A DNA stretch of 64,000 bases from Telmatactis stephensoni (lineage: Eukaryota; Cnidaria; Anthozoa; Actiniaria; Isophelliidae), in NCBI GenBank assembly GCA_029948255.1, contig JALIZF010001614.1, forward strand, positions 124,001 through 188,000, written 5' to 3'. Numbering within the stretch: position 1 is the first letter of the stretch; every line of letters begins with the position of its first letter. The position numbers and the translations under genes are program-made. Positions 1 to 10,484 of this stretch are shown one piece after another. Below the pieces are notes generated by a model that was not told the DNA's origin, did not search any database, and saw only the letters and a list, made by a program, of their open reading frames with translations.

Positions 1-36
1 TCATGATAATGACTAGTTAAATAAGATTCTACTTGC

Positions 37-3000
37 CTTCATTTCTTCTGATGACAGATGAAGTCATTGAATAATTAGTAAATCTTGATTTGGTCTCTTC
101 ATTTCCAAAAGAAAATCCACTACCCTCTGAAAATCCATCATAGTCTTCTCCTTCATCTGATGGAAAGTATCTCTCATCATCATCATCATCACTTCTGATC
201 AGATCATCATCACTGTAAAACATGGATGTATCCAGAAAAGAAAATTGTGAAAAATGTGTCATGTTTTTTAAAATGAAATGAACTCTTTATTTACAATGTA
301 AAAAGGGTAGCACACAACATTTATTAACTTGTCACTTCTTATTGTGGAGGGTAGTGCCCAAAAAGCAATGAAGCAATGAGCAATGTTATCAACTGGCAAG
401 AGGTAACCATGGCAACCTAGCCATGGATCAGCCTTGGCACCTGTCACACTGTCTTCACAGTGGAAAGATTATACTTACCATATTTCACCCTCAGAGGAGG
501 GAGAGTGGGGCAAAGGGAAAGCAAACAGCAATGCTGAGCAATGGCTGATCACAAAGGTGAAGACAGCAATAGTGCATGGGCAACAAGCAACAACCACCAG
601 CAATCCGTTTAACTTTGCTTATAAATAACCACATTTCACTTGTCTTATTATGAAGGGTAGGTGCCCCAAAAGCATTGAATGAAGTGATAAGCAATGCTAG
701 CAACTGTCACAAAGTAACAACCTAGCCACAGGTCAACCTCCCAGACTCCAACCTCCAATGGCCTCAAACAGAGGTGCTTGGAAGTAAAAGACCCACGGTG
801 GATGTCATGGGACTTAGGCATCCTCCAATGTTGATAACTTATAAACCAGCGGCCCTCTTATAATCAATGATTACAAATTGGATAAACCAGATTTGTAGCT
901 GCATTTATCACAAAACAACATGTAGTTTTTGTGTGTTTTAGAAAGAAATATGGTTAAGCCAGTCAAGATTTCTATTTGGTTGTGGATGCACTTCCATATC
1001 ATACACATCACCATGGACTCAGACCCTGCCCCACCCAAGGCATGCTAGACAAATGGTACAAAAACCTTTAGTTTCCAATATTGTACAAAATAATATCTTA
1101 TGAACTATCTCCACATTACATAACATTCATGATTAAACCTACCTATCAACGTTTTCAGACAAAGGAGCATTGGCCTACAAATAAACAGAAATCTTTTCAA
1201 TGATAATAAAGATAATGAGAGCAAATGTTATTATTGATGATGATGATAATGATAAGAACAATGACACATATACTTAAAGTGATCTCTGAACAGTACAGAT
1301 TCTATGTTCTCAGACAAGCACAGTGGAACCTCGTCAATAAGGACACCGTCGGGACGGGAAAAAATGTCCTTATTAACAGGGTGTCCTTATTAACCGAGGT
1401 GTCGAAAAAGCTTAGCTTTAATCGGGACTTTGAAATCTGCCCTTAATATCGAGGTGTCCTTATTAAGCAGGTGTCCTTAGAGCGGGGTTCCACTGTACTG
1501 AATTCTAAATTAAGAAAAATAAGATTTTGATCAGAGAGATTTCATACAGACACTTATTGCAGTGTACCTTCAAGATAAAGTCATCATCAAATTGATTTTC
1601 AGTATCATCTTCATCAAAATCACCATCCAAGGCAGCAACAATGTCAGGATCCCATTCAGGATGAGGACCTGAAAGGAATAGGTCAATACAATATACTACC
1701 AATGGTAAAACTTGTGGCCACACTTTCAAACATTTCTCACAAAATTTTCAACCTTTTGGAATGTATTGCTTTTGCAAGTTTCATTATCCTTTAGTTTTAC
1801 ACTTTATAAATGTGGACTAAAAGGTCAAAGTTTTTGGGCTGAGTCAGGAATGTGACATGAATAAAAACAACTTTGGTGACATGCATTACACTCTTCAATG
1901 ACCAATAATTGTTTACTATCAATAGGCATCACTCTTTATGTGTCAATCACAAAAATCAATGTTAGGTCAGCCTATATAAATGCTAGAAATGGAAAGAGCA
2001 TGTCAAACTTAGTGATCACTGAAAATTTCAGATAGTTATCTTAAAAATTGAAACATTGGTTAATCTTAAAAGCACTAGTTTTTTTTACAAAGATTGTATG
2101 GGTATTTTTCACTGGGGGCAAGTTTTGCCCCTCATCCTAAAAACACCATACACTGTATATCCTTTGTAAAAAAAATCAGTGCTAGTGATAACTAAGTTTG
2201 ACATGCTCTTTCCATTTCTGGCATTTATAGAGCCCTAACATTATTCTTTGTTATTGACACATAAAGGGTGACGCCTATTGACAGTAACCAATAAATACTA
2301 TAATGTACTAAGTTACATTATTCAATTTATTTGATGATACCTGGTCTAGGAGCTGCTAAGTTTAGTAATCCTTCATCTTCTTCATACACTGATGCAAAGG
2401 CCTCAGATGGAAGCTCTAATTTACCAATCTAACAAGCACAAAACATATCATTCAAAATCCAATACATAATCATATTATATCTATTTGACTATTGCATACA
2501 TACATACATACATATACATGTACATACATATTTTATTTAGCATCACAATTTTAAAAGAAATTATTTACATATTATAAAAGACATTACACGAGCTTTTAGA
2601 TGCAAGCCATCTACAATAACCTGTATGGGCTAGCCAAGGTAGATGGCTCAAATATATCGTGAAATATAAATGTACAACACAAGCATCAGTAAAATTTTTC
2701 AAAATCTAGATACTAAATAAATAATGTATAGAGGTATATAGAATATAAATGTACAATAATTAATATAGAGAAAGAAAAGAAAAGAAAAGAAAATAGAAAG
2801 ATCAGAGTAATATGTTTAGTACAAGGTTGAAAACTAGTCTTAGCTTATTATGCATAAATATGATTTCATGTGAAGTAAGATTTAAGACTATTACACTGTA
2901 GCTATAACTAATCGTTGTTTCACAGGTTAAATTTTAAAAATCACTCTATCATATTAGATTATATCCAACAGTAGTATGAGAAATGTTGTACCCTAGTCAA

Positions 3001-5928
3001 TTTCCTACTAACATGAAAATGCCTTATTGATGCTCTTTCTTTTCTTGCACCCATTGGATATCTTTCAGCACAAACATGCAGCTTATAAGATTGTGATGAT
3101 GATGAATGAAATGATAGAAATGTTCATTTATTTATTTTGTTTGTTTAATATTTATTCTATTTGCTTTGCCTAATGGCAGGAACACCACAACAGCAGAGCA
3201 ATACAGCAGGCCAAATAAAGATGAAATTACCTGTACTTTAGACTTTTTATTCTCAATCACTGCTACATTATCTGGCAAAGGTTCCAGCATGCAGTCTGTA
3301 CGAGTCTTCAAGTGCTGCATATAATTATAATCATCTTCATATTCTATCCCATACTTCTTTCTCTCCTCTATTTTTTCTTGCATTGATGAACCCCTACAAA
3401 ATATGGTGTACATTGTTCAAGTAAATGAAACTATGAGAAAGTGAATGGGAATTGACTGATAAGTAATAAAGGTTTATAGCACAAATAAAAATCTAATTCT
3501 TTCTTCTAATAATCCAAAAGAAAAGTCTTTGAAACAAGGTGGGCATTAATTTATACGAGGTATCCTTATATCATTAATATATATTAATAATTTATTAACT
3601 TATAGAGCGCATTTTCCATTTTCCTATTATAATCCATCATTATTATAATCTGCAGATTAATATTAATCCGGGTTGTCCTGATCAAATGCGCTTAGTCAGT
3701 TAAAAATTTAAGTCATCTGTTAGACTGATTGCATGAGTCATAGTTTTTACTTTTTTGCCATGTGGCCACCACAGGAAGCCCAACTGAGGAGTGTAGAGTG
3801 GAATTTTGTCAGTTAACACTTTTACTATTTATTAGTTGTCATTACTCGTGCCCAGGCCGTAGGCCGGTGGCACGAGTCTAGGTTTATGTTTTCTATCTAT
3901 CAGTCTACCGTCATAGTCGAGAATGTGCCATGAAAACGAGGCAAGCCACAGGCACCCCAGGCAATCATTTAGAGCAGCGTGCGTATAAAGCAAATGGATG
4001 GGTCCGGGTTCAAATCCTCATGGAATAAAAAGGTTTTTTTTTTTCGCCTTACTATGTAGTAAATATTATCTTTTCATTTTTTGTATGCTTTTTTCTGGTT
4101 TTGAAGCATTTTAAGCTGTTTTTTAATTTGATTTAATTTCCAATATATTTTGACTCAAGCGACAGCTTGTCTGGCTCATGAAATTTCAATTGAGAATTTC
4201 ACGAATTTCTTATCATTGAGTGCACGTTTTCAGGATAAAAGGAACTATTAAAAACATTATGTATTTCAATGTTCTCTGTAATTAAATGGTATGGCTGAAA
4301 TTTTTTGGCGTACAAAGCAACCGCTACTTGAAAATATCAAAGAAAATAGACCGAGGTCAAACAGGTTACCCAAACAGGATGGTGTGCTTTCGTGACGCTA
4401 CAATGAGTCTGCAACATCATGCCGTACAGGCATCTGTCAACATGTGAACCGCTGTTACCCTAGCAGCTATAAAATTAAATAAATATCAGGCATAAAGGCA
4501 GCTCTATCATAGTTCAAATCAGCTTGCCGGCAAAGCAGACAAATATTCCGCCATTCAGTACCGAACTCAAAACGTGACCAAACTGGCTTTAAAACATATT
4601 TATTTTCATGCCAGACTGAATTCCACTTGGGCACAAGTAAACGCACTATGTGCGTCTAGTTTAGTTTTAGTTCATTTCGTTGTTGGTGATCAGTAAATTT
4701 GTAGTCAATTTTGTTGTAGTTGGTTATTCTTTATAGTTGTTAGTGGTTATAGGGTTATAGGGTAGTTATAGGGATAGCCCCATTTAGGTCATGATCTTAT
4801 ACAGATTCATTGACAAAGTAAAAACAAAAATATCACAACACATGTATGCTACTTACACATCAATGGTTCCTGTAGCCTAAATGAGAAAAACAAAATAAAA
4901 ACAGATGCACTTTAATAAAATCAACTCCCTCTCGCATCACCTCAAACCCTTAGGGCCGGCGCACACTAGGCGTCAGGTCGCTGCAACACGACGAGGTGAT
5001 GCATCGCTTCATGTGCACTGCACTGCGACGAAACCACTTTCATTGATTTTGTCACTGCAATCATTGAATTCATGCAATGTGATGCAGCGAAAAAATTCTG
5101 CCATGGCAACAAAATTTTTCACAGAAATTCCACAGTACACACGAAGGGAATTGTCGCCCCAATGTGTCCCTGTGTCGTGTTGCAGCGACCTAACACCTAG
5201 CGTGTACCAGCCTTTACGTTCCCTTCCAGACTATATACCTCCAATGTATACACTGGACTGTCATTGCGAGAACCACTGGTTTATCTAGTGTGTGAAATAT
5301 TGGCTATAAACAAAGAAACATTTGAGTTTCTATGCACTGTTTATTATTTGCCACAACCTTGAAATCTGTTATGGATTTTCCCATTTACACACATGTAAGA
5401 CAGTTCTACATAAATGGACATAATTTACTCATAATCCTTGTCTTAACGATCTAAAGAGCTTCCCTCCCTTCAGTGTTGTTCTGGAAACTATCCTTCAAGC
5501 ACTGTCCCTCAGAGGTAAGTTAGGGAGGTATTATCTAACAAGGAATTATCAAAATCAGCAATTTCTGTGGTCGTATTTTCGATAACACACGTGGGAATTT
5601 ACATATGCTTACATTTGTACGAGAAAATAAATTCGTTTATTCACAACAAATAAAACCAAAAAACGCAAGACTGAGTCTTTCACAACACATCATAGTACCT
5701 CAGCTTCGCCATCAAGCGAGACAAGGACGTGTTTAGAACTGTCTTCATCAGCTTGTAGAGGGTCTTTCTGACTTCGATGGACAAGTTGAAAACTGTGAGC
5801 GCTCTTTTTATCGATAAATGGCTTCTTTTTCTTCCCCTAAAAGTAGATTGTGTAGAAAAATAGTACAATTGTCCAAAATCTTTACTTGTACCCAAAAATA
5901 AATCGCTTAGAAACTATATTCTTACCAT
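37..5928 (-). CDS. LTV1: LTV1 ribosome biogenesis factor (3' end beyond window)
   Basis: LTV1 is a conserved adaptor needed for late maturation and nuclear export of the 40S ribosomal subunit. Minus-strand exons that I could join in phase are: 5926-5928 (only the ATG, donor GTAAGA directly after it), 5698-5836 (GKKKKPFIDKK, then FQLVHRSQKDPLQADE), a 20-bp microexon at 4857-4876, 3231-3393 (EERKKYGIEYEDDYNYMQHLK), 2341-2428 (LPSEAFASVYEEDEGLLN), 1568-1668 (DPDIVAALDGDFDEDD) and 37-212 (acidic run, then EETKSRFTNYSMTSSV). These blocks follow the order of animal LTV1. Exon 1568-1668 ends in phase 0 but the acceptor at 213-214 needs two bases from an upstream exon, so a short exon between about 213 and 1567 was not found. 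The donor after base 37 reads GCAAGT, a likely GC-AG intron. The C-terminal half lies outside the window. Confidence 0.93.
213..1567. other. LTV1: LTV1 intronic stretch, one exon unresolved
   Basis: This stretch lies between the last two LTV1 exons seen. Apart from a short inverted-repeat element at 1321-1495 I see no open reading frame of note. Reading-phase arithmetic says that at least one exon of length 3n+2 should lie here, but no acidic coding patch with good splice sites was recognised. Confidence 0.4.
1321..1495. mobile_element. MITE with CAGTGGAACC terminal inverted repeats
   Basis: The ends are CAGTGGAACC and GGTTCCACTG, exact reverse complements. Inside, several copies of GTGTCCTTATTAA surround the centre. 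It is about 175 bp and noncoding, in an LTV1 intron. The termini resemble pogo/Tigger-type Tc1-mariner ends, but no clean TA duplication is visible, so the superfamily is only a guess. Confidence 0.6.
1905..2295. repeat. Imperfect palindromic (foldback) repeat
   Basis: The left arm contains AGAGCATGTCAAACTTAGT and the right arm contains its complement ACTAAGTTTGACATGCTCT. Outer parts also pair (TATCAATAGGCATCAC against GTGACGCCTATTGACA). The centre carries GGGGCAAGTTTTGCCCC. It is noncoding and lies within an LTV1 intron, most likely a foldback MITE. Confidence 0.6.
2494..2530. repeat. (CATA)n microsatellite
   Basis: CATA tetranucleotides are repeated with small interruptions in an LTV1 intron. 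A second short simple run (GAAAA-type) lies at about 2768-2797. Confidence 0.8.
3960..4041 (+). mobile_element. tRNA-derived SINE-like head with T-tract
   Basis: GGGTTCAAATCC matches a Pol III B box, and about 45 bases upstream TTAGAGCAGCGTG is a weak A box. The segment ends in a run of ten T at about 4031-4040, a possible Pol III stop or a tail. It is too divergent to be a functional tRNA gene. It lies in an LTV1 intron. Confidence 0.4.
4951..5216. mobile_element. MITE with long terminal inverted repeats
   Basis: The left end GGTCGCTGCAACACGA pairs with the right end TCGTGTTGCAGCGACC, and the flanking CACACTAGGCG pairs imperfectly with CACCTAGCGTGT. The apparent 127-residue reading frame over this span is just a reading of the element and has no protein similarity I recognise. 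It sits in an LTV1 intron. Confidence 0.65.
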
Positions 5929-5960
5929 TTTGTGTACTTTGCTGTTTTGATCTAGTGAGT

Positions 5961-5970
5961 CGCCATATTG
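5961..5970 (-). promoter_or_regulatory. YY1-like ATGGCG motif upstream of LTV1
   Basis: On the minus strand this reads CAATATGGCG, about 35 bases upstream of the LTV1 start codon. An ATGGCG core near the start of transcription is common in TATA-less housekeeping promoters of animals. No transcript evidence is available, so the role is inferred from position only. Confidence 0.25.
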
Positions 5971-6051
5971 GATTGCAACACGCTTTATTGAGCCTGCGAT
6001 GCATATGTACATACTCACCTCTCCCCTCACGGGAATTTGGTTTCGGTTACC

Positions 6052-7707
6052 TTAAGGTGGCCCGTACCTATTGATTTGTTTGTTGGGCATGAATTTCAAT
6101 CGCGTCCTTTTACATCAAAACCTTGTCCGATTTCTGAGAAATTTGCAGCCATTTGTCTACAAGCCTTGAAATTTGTACTGGTAATTATTTTTCTGCGAAT
6201 TAGATCAAGTAATTCGAGATATCAGACGATTTTTAAAAATGGCTTTTTGAGAAAAATTGGTCATAAATCCAAAATTCCAAGGTGAATTTTTTTCCTATTT
6301 CGTCAATCAAGTATAAAGGCATAGAGGACTACATACAACATGTATCGTGCCAATTGGTGCCTTAGAAGTTGCGATACAAAATTGTGCTGCCTGTTACGAC
6401 GCAAAATTATGTAGTCAAAACTACCGCCAAAATCTCAACAAAATTTCAAAAACAGCGAGAACTATATCTGCTGTAAGAAAGACAAATACCTATTGTAACT
6501 TGTGAACAAAATTTGGAGAGATGAGAAGCTAAACGCCAATGTTATCCTCAAGCAAACTTGGGGAGTAATTTATGTGACCACGAGGCGAGCGTTGCGAATT
6601 TGTATTACTTCGACTTCTACAAATTCTGTCGAATTGTTTCGTGAAATTTTCTCGGTATGGGATAGAACAAGATGTTAACATACCTGTTGCCAAGTGTCGC
6701 TGTGTTTGCTGCACTAGGTATAGCTCATTAAGCTTCAAAAGTAAGCAACTTCATCAAGTCGACGTTTGAGCTGCCAAGGTAAAACCCTCACGGTTTGTTA
6801 ATTTATTGAAAACGACACCTTACTATCTGTTGCAAAATTCCGCACGGGATCCAGACTTTTGGGAATAAAGACAGTAGCTCTCTGAAGACAATTGCTTCTG
6901 AGTCTAAATCCCGTGTGGAATTTTGCAACAGATAGTAAGGTGTTGTTTTGAATAAATTAACAAACCATGAGGGCTTTACCTTGGCAGCTCAAACGTCGAC
7001 TCGATGCAGTTGCTTACTTTTGAAGCTTACTGAATTATACCTAGTGCAGCAAAGACAACGACACTTGGCAGCAGGTATGTTAACATCTTGTTCTATCCCA
7101 TACCGAGAAAATTTCACGAAACAATTCGACAGAATTTGTAGAAGTCGAAGTAATACAAATTCGCAACGCTCACCTCGTGGTCACATAAATTACTCCCCAA
7201 GTTTGCTTGAGGATAACATTGGCGTTTAGCTTCTCATCTCTCCAAATTTTGTTTACAAGTTACAATAGGTGTTTGTCTTTCTTACAGCAGATATAGTTCT
7301 CGCTGTTTTTGAAATTTTGTTGAGATTTTGGCGGTAGTTTTGACTACATAATTTTGCGTCGTAACAGGCAGCACAAATTTTGTATCGCAACTTCTAAGGC
7401 ACCAATTGGCACGATACATGTTGTATGTAGTCCTCTATGCCTTTATACTTGATTGACGAAATAGGAAAAAAATTCACCTTGGAATTTTGGATTTATGACC
7501 AATTTTTCTCAAAAAGCCATTTTTAAAAATCGTCTGATATCTCGAATTACTTGATCTAATTCGCAGAAAAATAATTACCAGTACAAATTTCAAGGCTTGT
7601 AGACAAATGGCTGCAAATTTCTCAGAAATCGGACAAGGTTTTGATGTAAAAGGACGCGATTGAAATTCATGCCCAACAAACAAATCAATAGGTACGGGCC
7701 ACCTTAA
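6052..7707. mobile_element. 1.65-kb foldback element flanked by TTAA
   Basis: Two arms of roughly 795 bp (about 6056-6850 and 6909-7703) are nearly perfect reverse complements, with a loop of about 60 bp. The outer ends are GGTGGCCCGTACC and GGTACGGGCCACC, each next to TTAA (6052-6055 and 7704-7707). TTAA is the target site of piggyBac-type transposases, so a non-autonomous piggyBac-like foldback is the best guess. Reading frames of 69 to 93 residues occur as mirror copies in the two arms and are not recognisable proteins. The high arm identity suggests recent formation or repair between the arms. Confidence 0.75.
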
Positions 7708-7728
7708 TTTATTTCATTTCGTTCTTCT

Positions 7729-8065
7729 GTATTATTCTATTCTATTCCATTCCATTCTAATTTCTATTCCATTCTGCTCAATTCTAATTTCTATTCTAAT
7801 TTCTATTCTATTCTATTCTATTCTATTCTATTCTATTCTATTCTATTCTATTCTATTCTATTCTATTCTATTCTATTCTATTCTATTCTATTCTATTCTA
7901 TTCTATTCTATTCTATTCTATTCTATTCTATTCTATTCTATTCTATTCTATTCTATTCTATTCTATTCTATTCTATTCTATTCTATTCTATTCTATTCTA
8001 TTCTATTCTATTCTATTCTATTCTATTCTATTCTATTCTATTCTATTCTATTCTATTCTATTCTA
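7729..8065. repeat. (TTCTA)n pentanucleotide array
   Basis: A degenerate start (TTCCA, TTCTG and TTCTAA variants up to about 7802) leads into an uninterrupted run of about 52 TTCTA units. It directly follows the TTAA foldback element. Confidence 0.95.
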
Positions 8066-8755
8066 AACAAAATCCCTAATAGGGTCACCGTTTACATATA
8101 CTGATTGGACAGATTGGACAGAGAAAGAGTTTCAATTTAGGACTCTAACACATTATGCAAAGTCCGCACATGTTTGTTTAGCCATTTTAACCAACTGATC
8201 AACTGTTTAAGTGTTATTCTGGGGTTTATTTTCAATGCTGTTTTAGTTCAGTCTTGAGAACATAAAAGTCAAATATAGTGCTGTAACCGTGCAACGGTAA
8301 AAGACTTTTCACAACGTAAACGGTACACATTTTACTTCGTGTCTTTTGGAGTGTTCTTACTTTGAATTTTTAATTCTGAACTTGTCATTGACTTGATGGC
8401 TATACTTTTGACTTGCTCTTTCTCGCTCAAGCAAAATTCGCCCGCCATATTTTGCGACCGAATTGCTACTTGAGTTCAGAGTTAAAATTAAACACTTCAA
8501 TTAAAATCCTCCAAAATGATTCATTTCTCTTAAAAAGATTCACCGATAAAAAATGAATTATTACGAATATTTCAAGACTGATTGAATATAATTGTTTCTC
8601 GGAACACCTGCTTCTGTGAATTAGACAGTTATATCGTCCATCATTGGCTAAGCTCTATTTTCACCAGGAGATTATATTGTGGTAATTAGACGCGTGCTGG
8701 TTTCCACCATCAAATATAAGTTTTCTCGGTCTGTTTTGTAGTGAAAAGTATCGAC
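8066..8755 (+). other. Upstream region of the ankyrin gene
   Basis: No reading frame is supported here. The sequence TTTTGTAG just before base 8741 could be a splice acceptor for a 5' untranslated exon. No clear TATA box was identified. Confidence 0.3.
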
Positions 8756-9235
8756 ATGACAGCGTTATTTCAAGCCGTTCATGAAAGGCGATGGCGACAG
8801 GCAAAGCTGTTGATAGACCTTGGTTCAAATATAAATGGGAAAGGATGGAATGGAAGGACGCCTCTCTTAGAATTGTGTTTTATTGACAACGAAGACAGAA
8901 CATCTGCTTTAGCGAAAATTCTTCTTGAAAAAGGAGCCGATATCGGTGCTAAAGATAACGATGGTCGTACAGCACTTTCAAACGCATGTTTGCTACACAG
9001 AACTAAGCTCTTTGCTTTATTCATGGCTTCTGTCGACTTTGATTTGAATGCGGCTGATCGCGACGGAAACACGGCCCTCTTTCACGCCATAACAGCTGGA
9101 GATGTGAGTGTTGTTAGGGAATTAATCACCAAAATGCTACACTTTGGGTTGAAAGTTGATGTCTTCAACGCTAAAGGCGAAACTCCGTTAATTTATTCCT
9201 TAAAGACTAAAAAACCTGACATTGCAGAGGTGTTA
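8756..9235 (+). CDS. Ankyrin-repeat protein, N-terminal part (split by a retroelement)
   Basis: The first ATG gives a frame with four or five ankyrin-type repeats. Recognisable cores are GRTPLLELCF, DNDGRTALSNACLLH, RDGNTALFHAITAGD and AKGETPLIYSL, with helices ending in VRELI and IAEVL. At base 9235 the frame runs into an LTR and reads about 62 further residues of LTR sequence before a stop at 9424. If the element (9236-19652) and one GTTA copy are removed, the frame continues in phase at 19657 and runs to 20307, giving a single uninterrupted frame of 376 codons. The upstream GTG at 8741 is an unlikely start. Ankyrin repeats are protein-binding; the specific role is unknown. Confidence 0.85.
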
Positions 9236-9826
9236 TGTTACGAGGGACTCAACAGGATCTACGAGGCTTGGAACGTACCTTTACTTTATTTGCAATCCTT
9301 AGCGTACCTCAATACAGTTAGGCAGGATCTTCTCAGTCTGAACAAAATTATCTTATGCTTGCTTTTTTTTACCTTATCTAACTCTGAATTGATATATGCT
9401 TACAACGAGTGGTTTCTTAATTAAGTTAGCCTTGAATAGAACATCTTGAGCAATCCTATATAGTTATTTCAACTACAATAAGTTTTTACATTGTTTCAAG
9501 CCACAACTTAAATTACTAAACCTATAGCTAACCTAGCACTAACCAGAACTAAAAAACTATTGGCATTATTTCTACTGTAATTATAAATGGGGTAATTCTT
9601 GTGTCAATAAAACTGGCATTCCTTTCAGAATGTCCCAAAACTATCAAAACTTAGGTAATTAATAAAACTACTAAAACTGCATGGTGGCTGAAAATGATTA
9701 ACAAAATGTCTAAAGCTGTAAGCTAGCTAGCTATGTTTAGTTACTTGGTTATTAAACGCAATTGTTGAGCGATTGAAACTCTAGAATAACCGGAAACTAA
9801 TAATTAGCAAAAAGCGTGTCATAACA
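9236..9826 (-). repeat. 3' LTR (element orientation)
   Basis: 591 bp, starting TGTTACGAGG and ending CATAACA on the plus strand. On the minus strand it contains an AATAAA (near 9288) and a TATATAG box (near 9460), plausible polyadenylation and promoter signals. It has a run of eight T where the other LTR has seven. Confidence 0.95.
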
Positions 9827-9845
9827 TACTCCCCCCCTTAGTTTG
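9827..9845 (-). promoter_or_regulatory. Polypurine tract of the LTR element
   Basis: On the minus strand, AAGGGGGGGAGTA directly precedes the 3' LTR. This is the expected place for the primer of plus-strand DNA synthesis. Confidence 0.85.
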
Positions 9846-10082
9846 GTGCATCTCCTGGTGCACCGGTAGGTAAGGGTGCGATTACAAGATTTTCATTTGT
9901 TTAAAACTAATTAAGCTGAATAAAGAACTACAAAGTTCTAGTAACGACATTCTATCTGCAAAGTTTATATAGTTTTTGTTTTGTTTTTGTTTTGGTACTT
10001 CGGTCTTCAATGTCGTTGGTCTTCATAGGGGTACATCTGATCTTTACTTTTATTCTTGAGTGCTCATCCATAAAGGTTGTGT

Positions 10083-10406
10083 CTAATTGAAGCCGTTGAA
10101 CGTTGGTCTTAAAACATATGGTACATAAATTTCACCATAGGTGACTAACCTAAACAATATCATGCCCCTAACTACCCGCTGGCCTTCCCAAGAGTTGTCA
10201 CCATCTGCCAGCGGGTAAAGTTGCGCACCACAGTTATTAGGGCATGATAATGTCAGGTTAGTCGTCATGTTCAGTACAAAGCATTCCTCATGGACTGGTG
10301 CACCACAGCAAGGCAAAGGGACACGATCAAAGATCTGATCCCTGGTGCACCAGCCAAGTCCTTCCAATACACACACGCCACAAGACTGGCTTATGTATCC
10401 AGGCAT
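10083..10406 (-). CDS. Small RING-like Cys/His ORF of the retroelement
   Basis: An intact 107-residue frame with an ATG start lies between the env-like region and the polypurine tract. Residues 8-63 hold CGVC, then PCCGAPVHEECF, then CPNNC, giving the spacing C-x2-C, CC-x4-H-x2-C, C-x3-C. This resembles a RING-H2 or related cross-brace zinc finger. RING proteins are commonly E3 ubiquitin ligases, but the function here is unproven. It is the only uninterrupted ORF in the env half of the element. It could be spliced or expressed from a subgenomic RNA; no signal for that was seen. A cellular gene fragment captured by the element is an alternative. Confidence 0.6.
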   Translation of the reverse strand: MPGYISQSCGVCVLEGLGWCTRDQIFDRVPLPCCGAPVHEECFVLNMTTNLTLSCPNNCGAQLYPLADGDNSWEGQRVVRGMILFRLVTYGEIYVPYVLRPTFNGFN

Positions 10407-10484
10407 GACCTACAATGAATTGTTTATTATTTGATTAGTCCTGCATAAGAATATATAGATGAAAGTTCAGTGCAAATTGACGCA

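Noticed and set aside
6948..7229. 93-codon frame in the foldback element and its mirror copy at 6529-6738
   Set aside because: Both are readings of the two arms of one inverted repeat. They share sequence because of the palindrome, not because of gene duplication.
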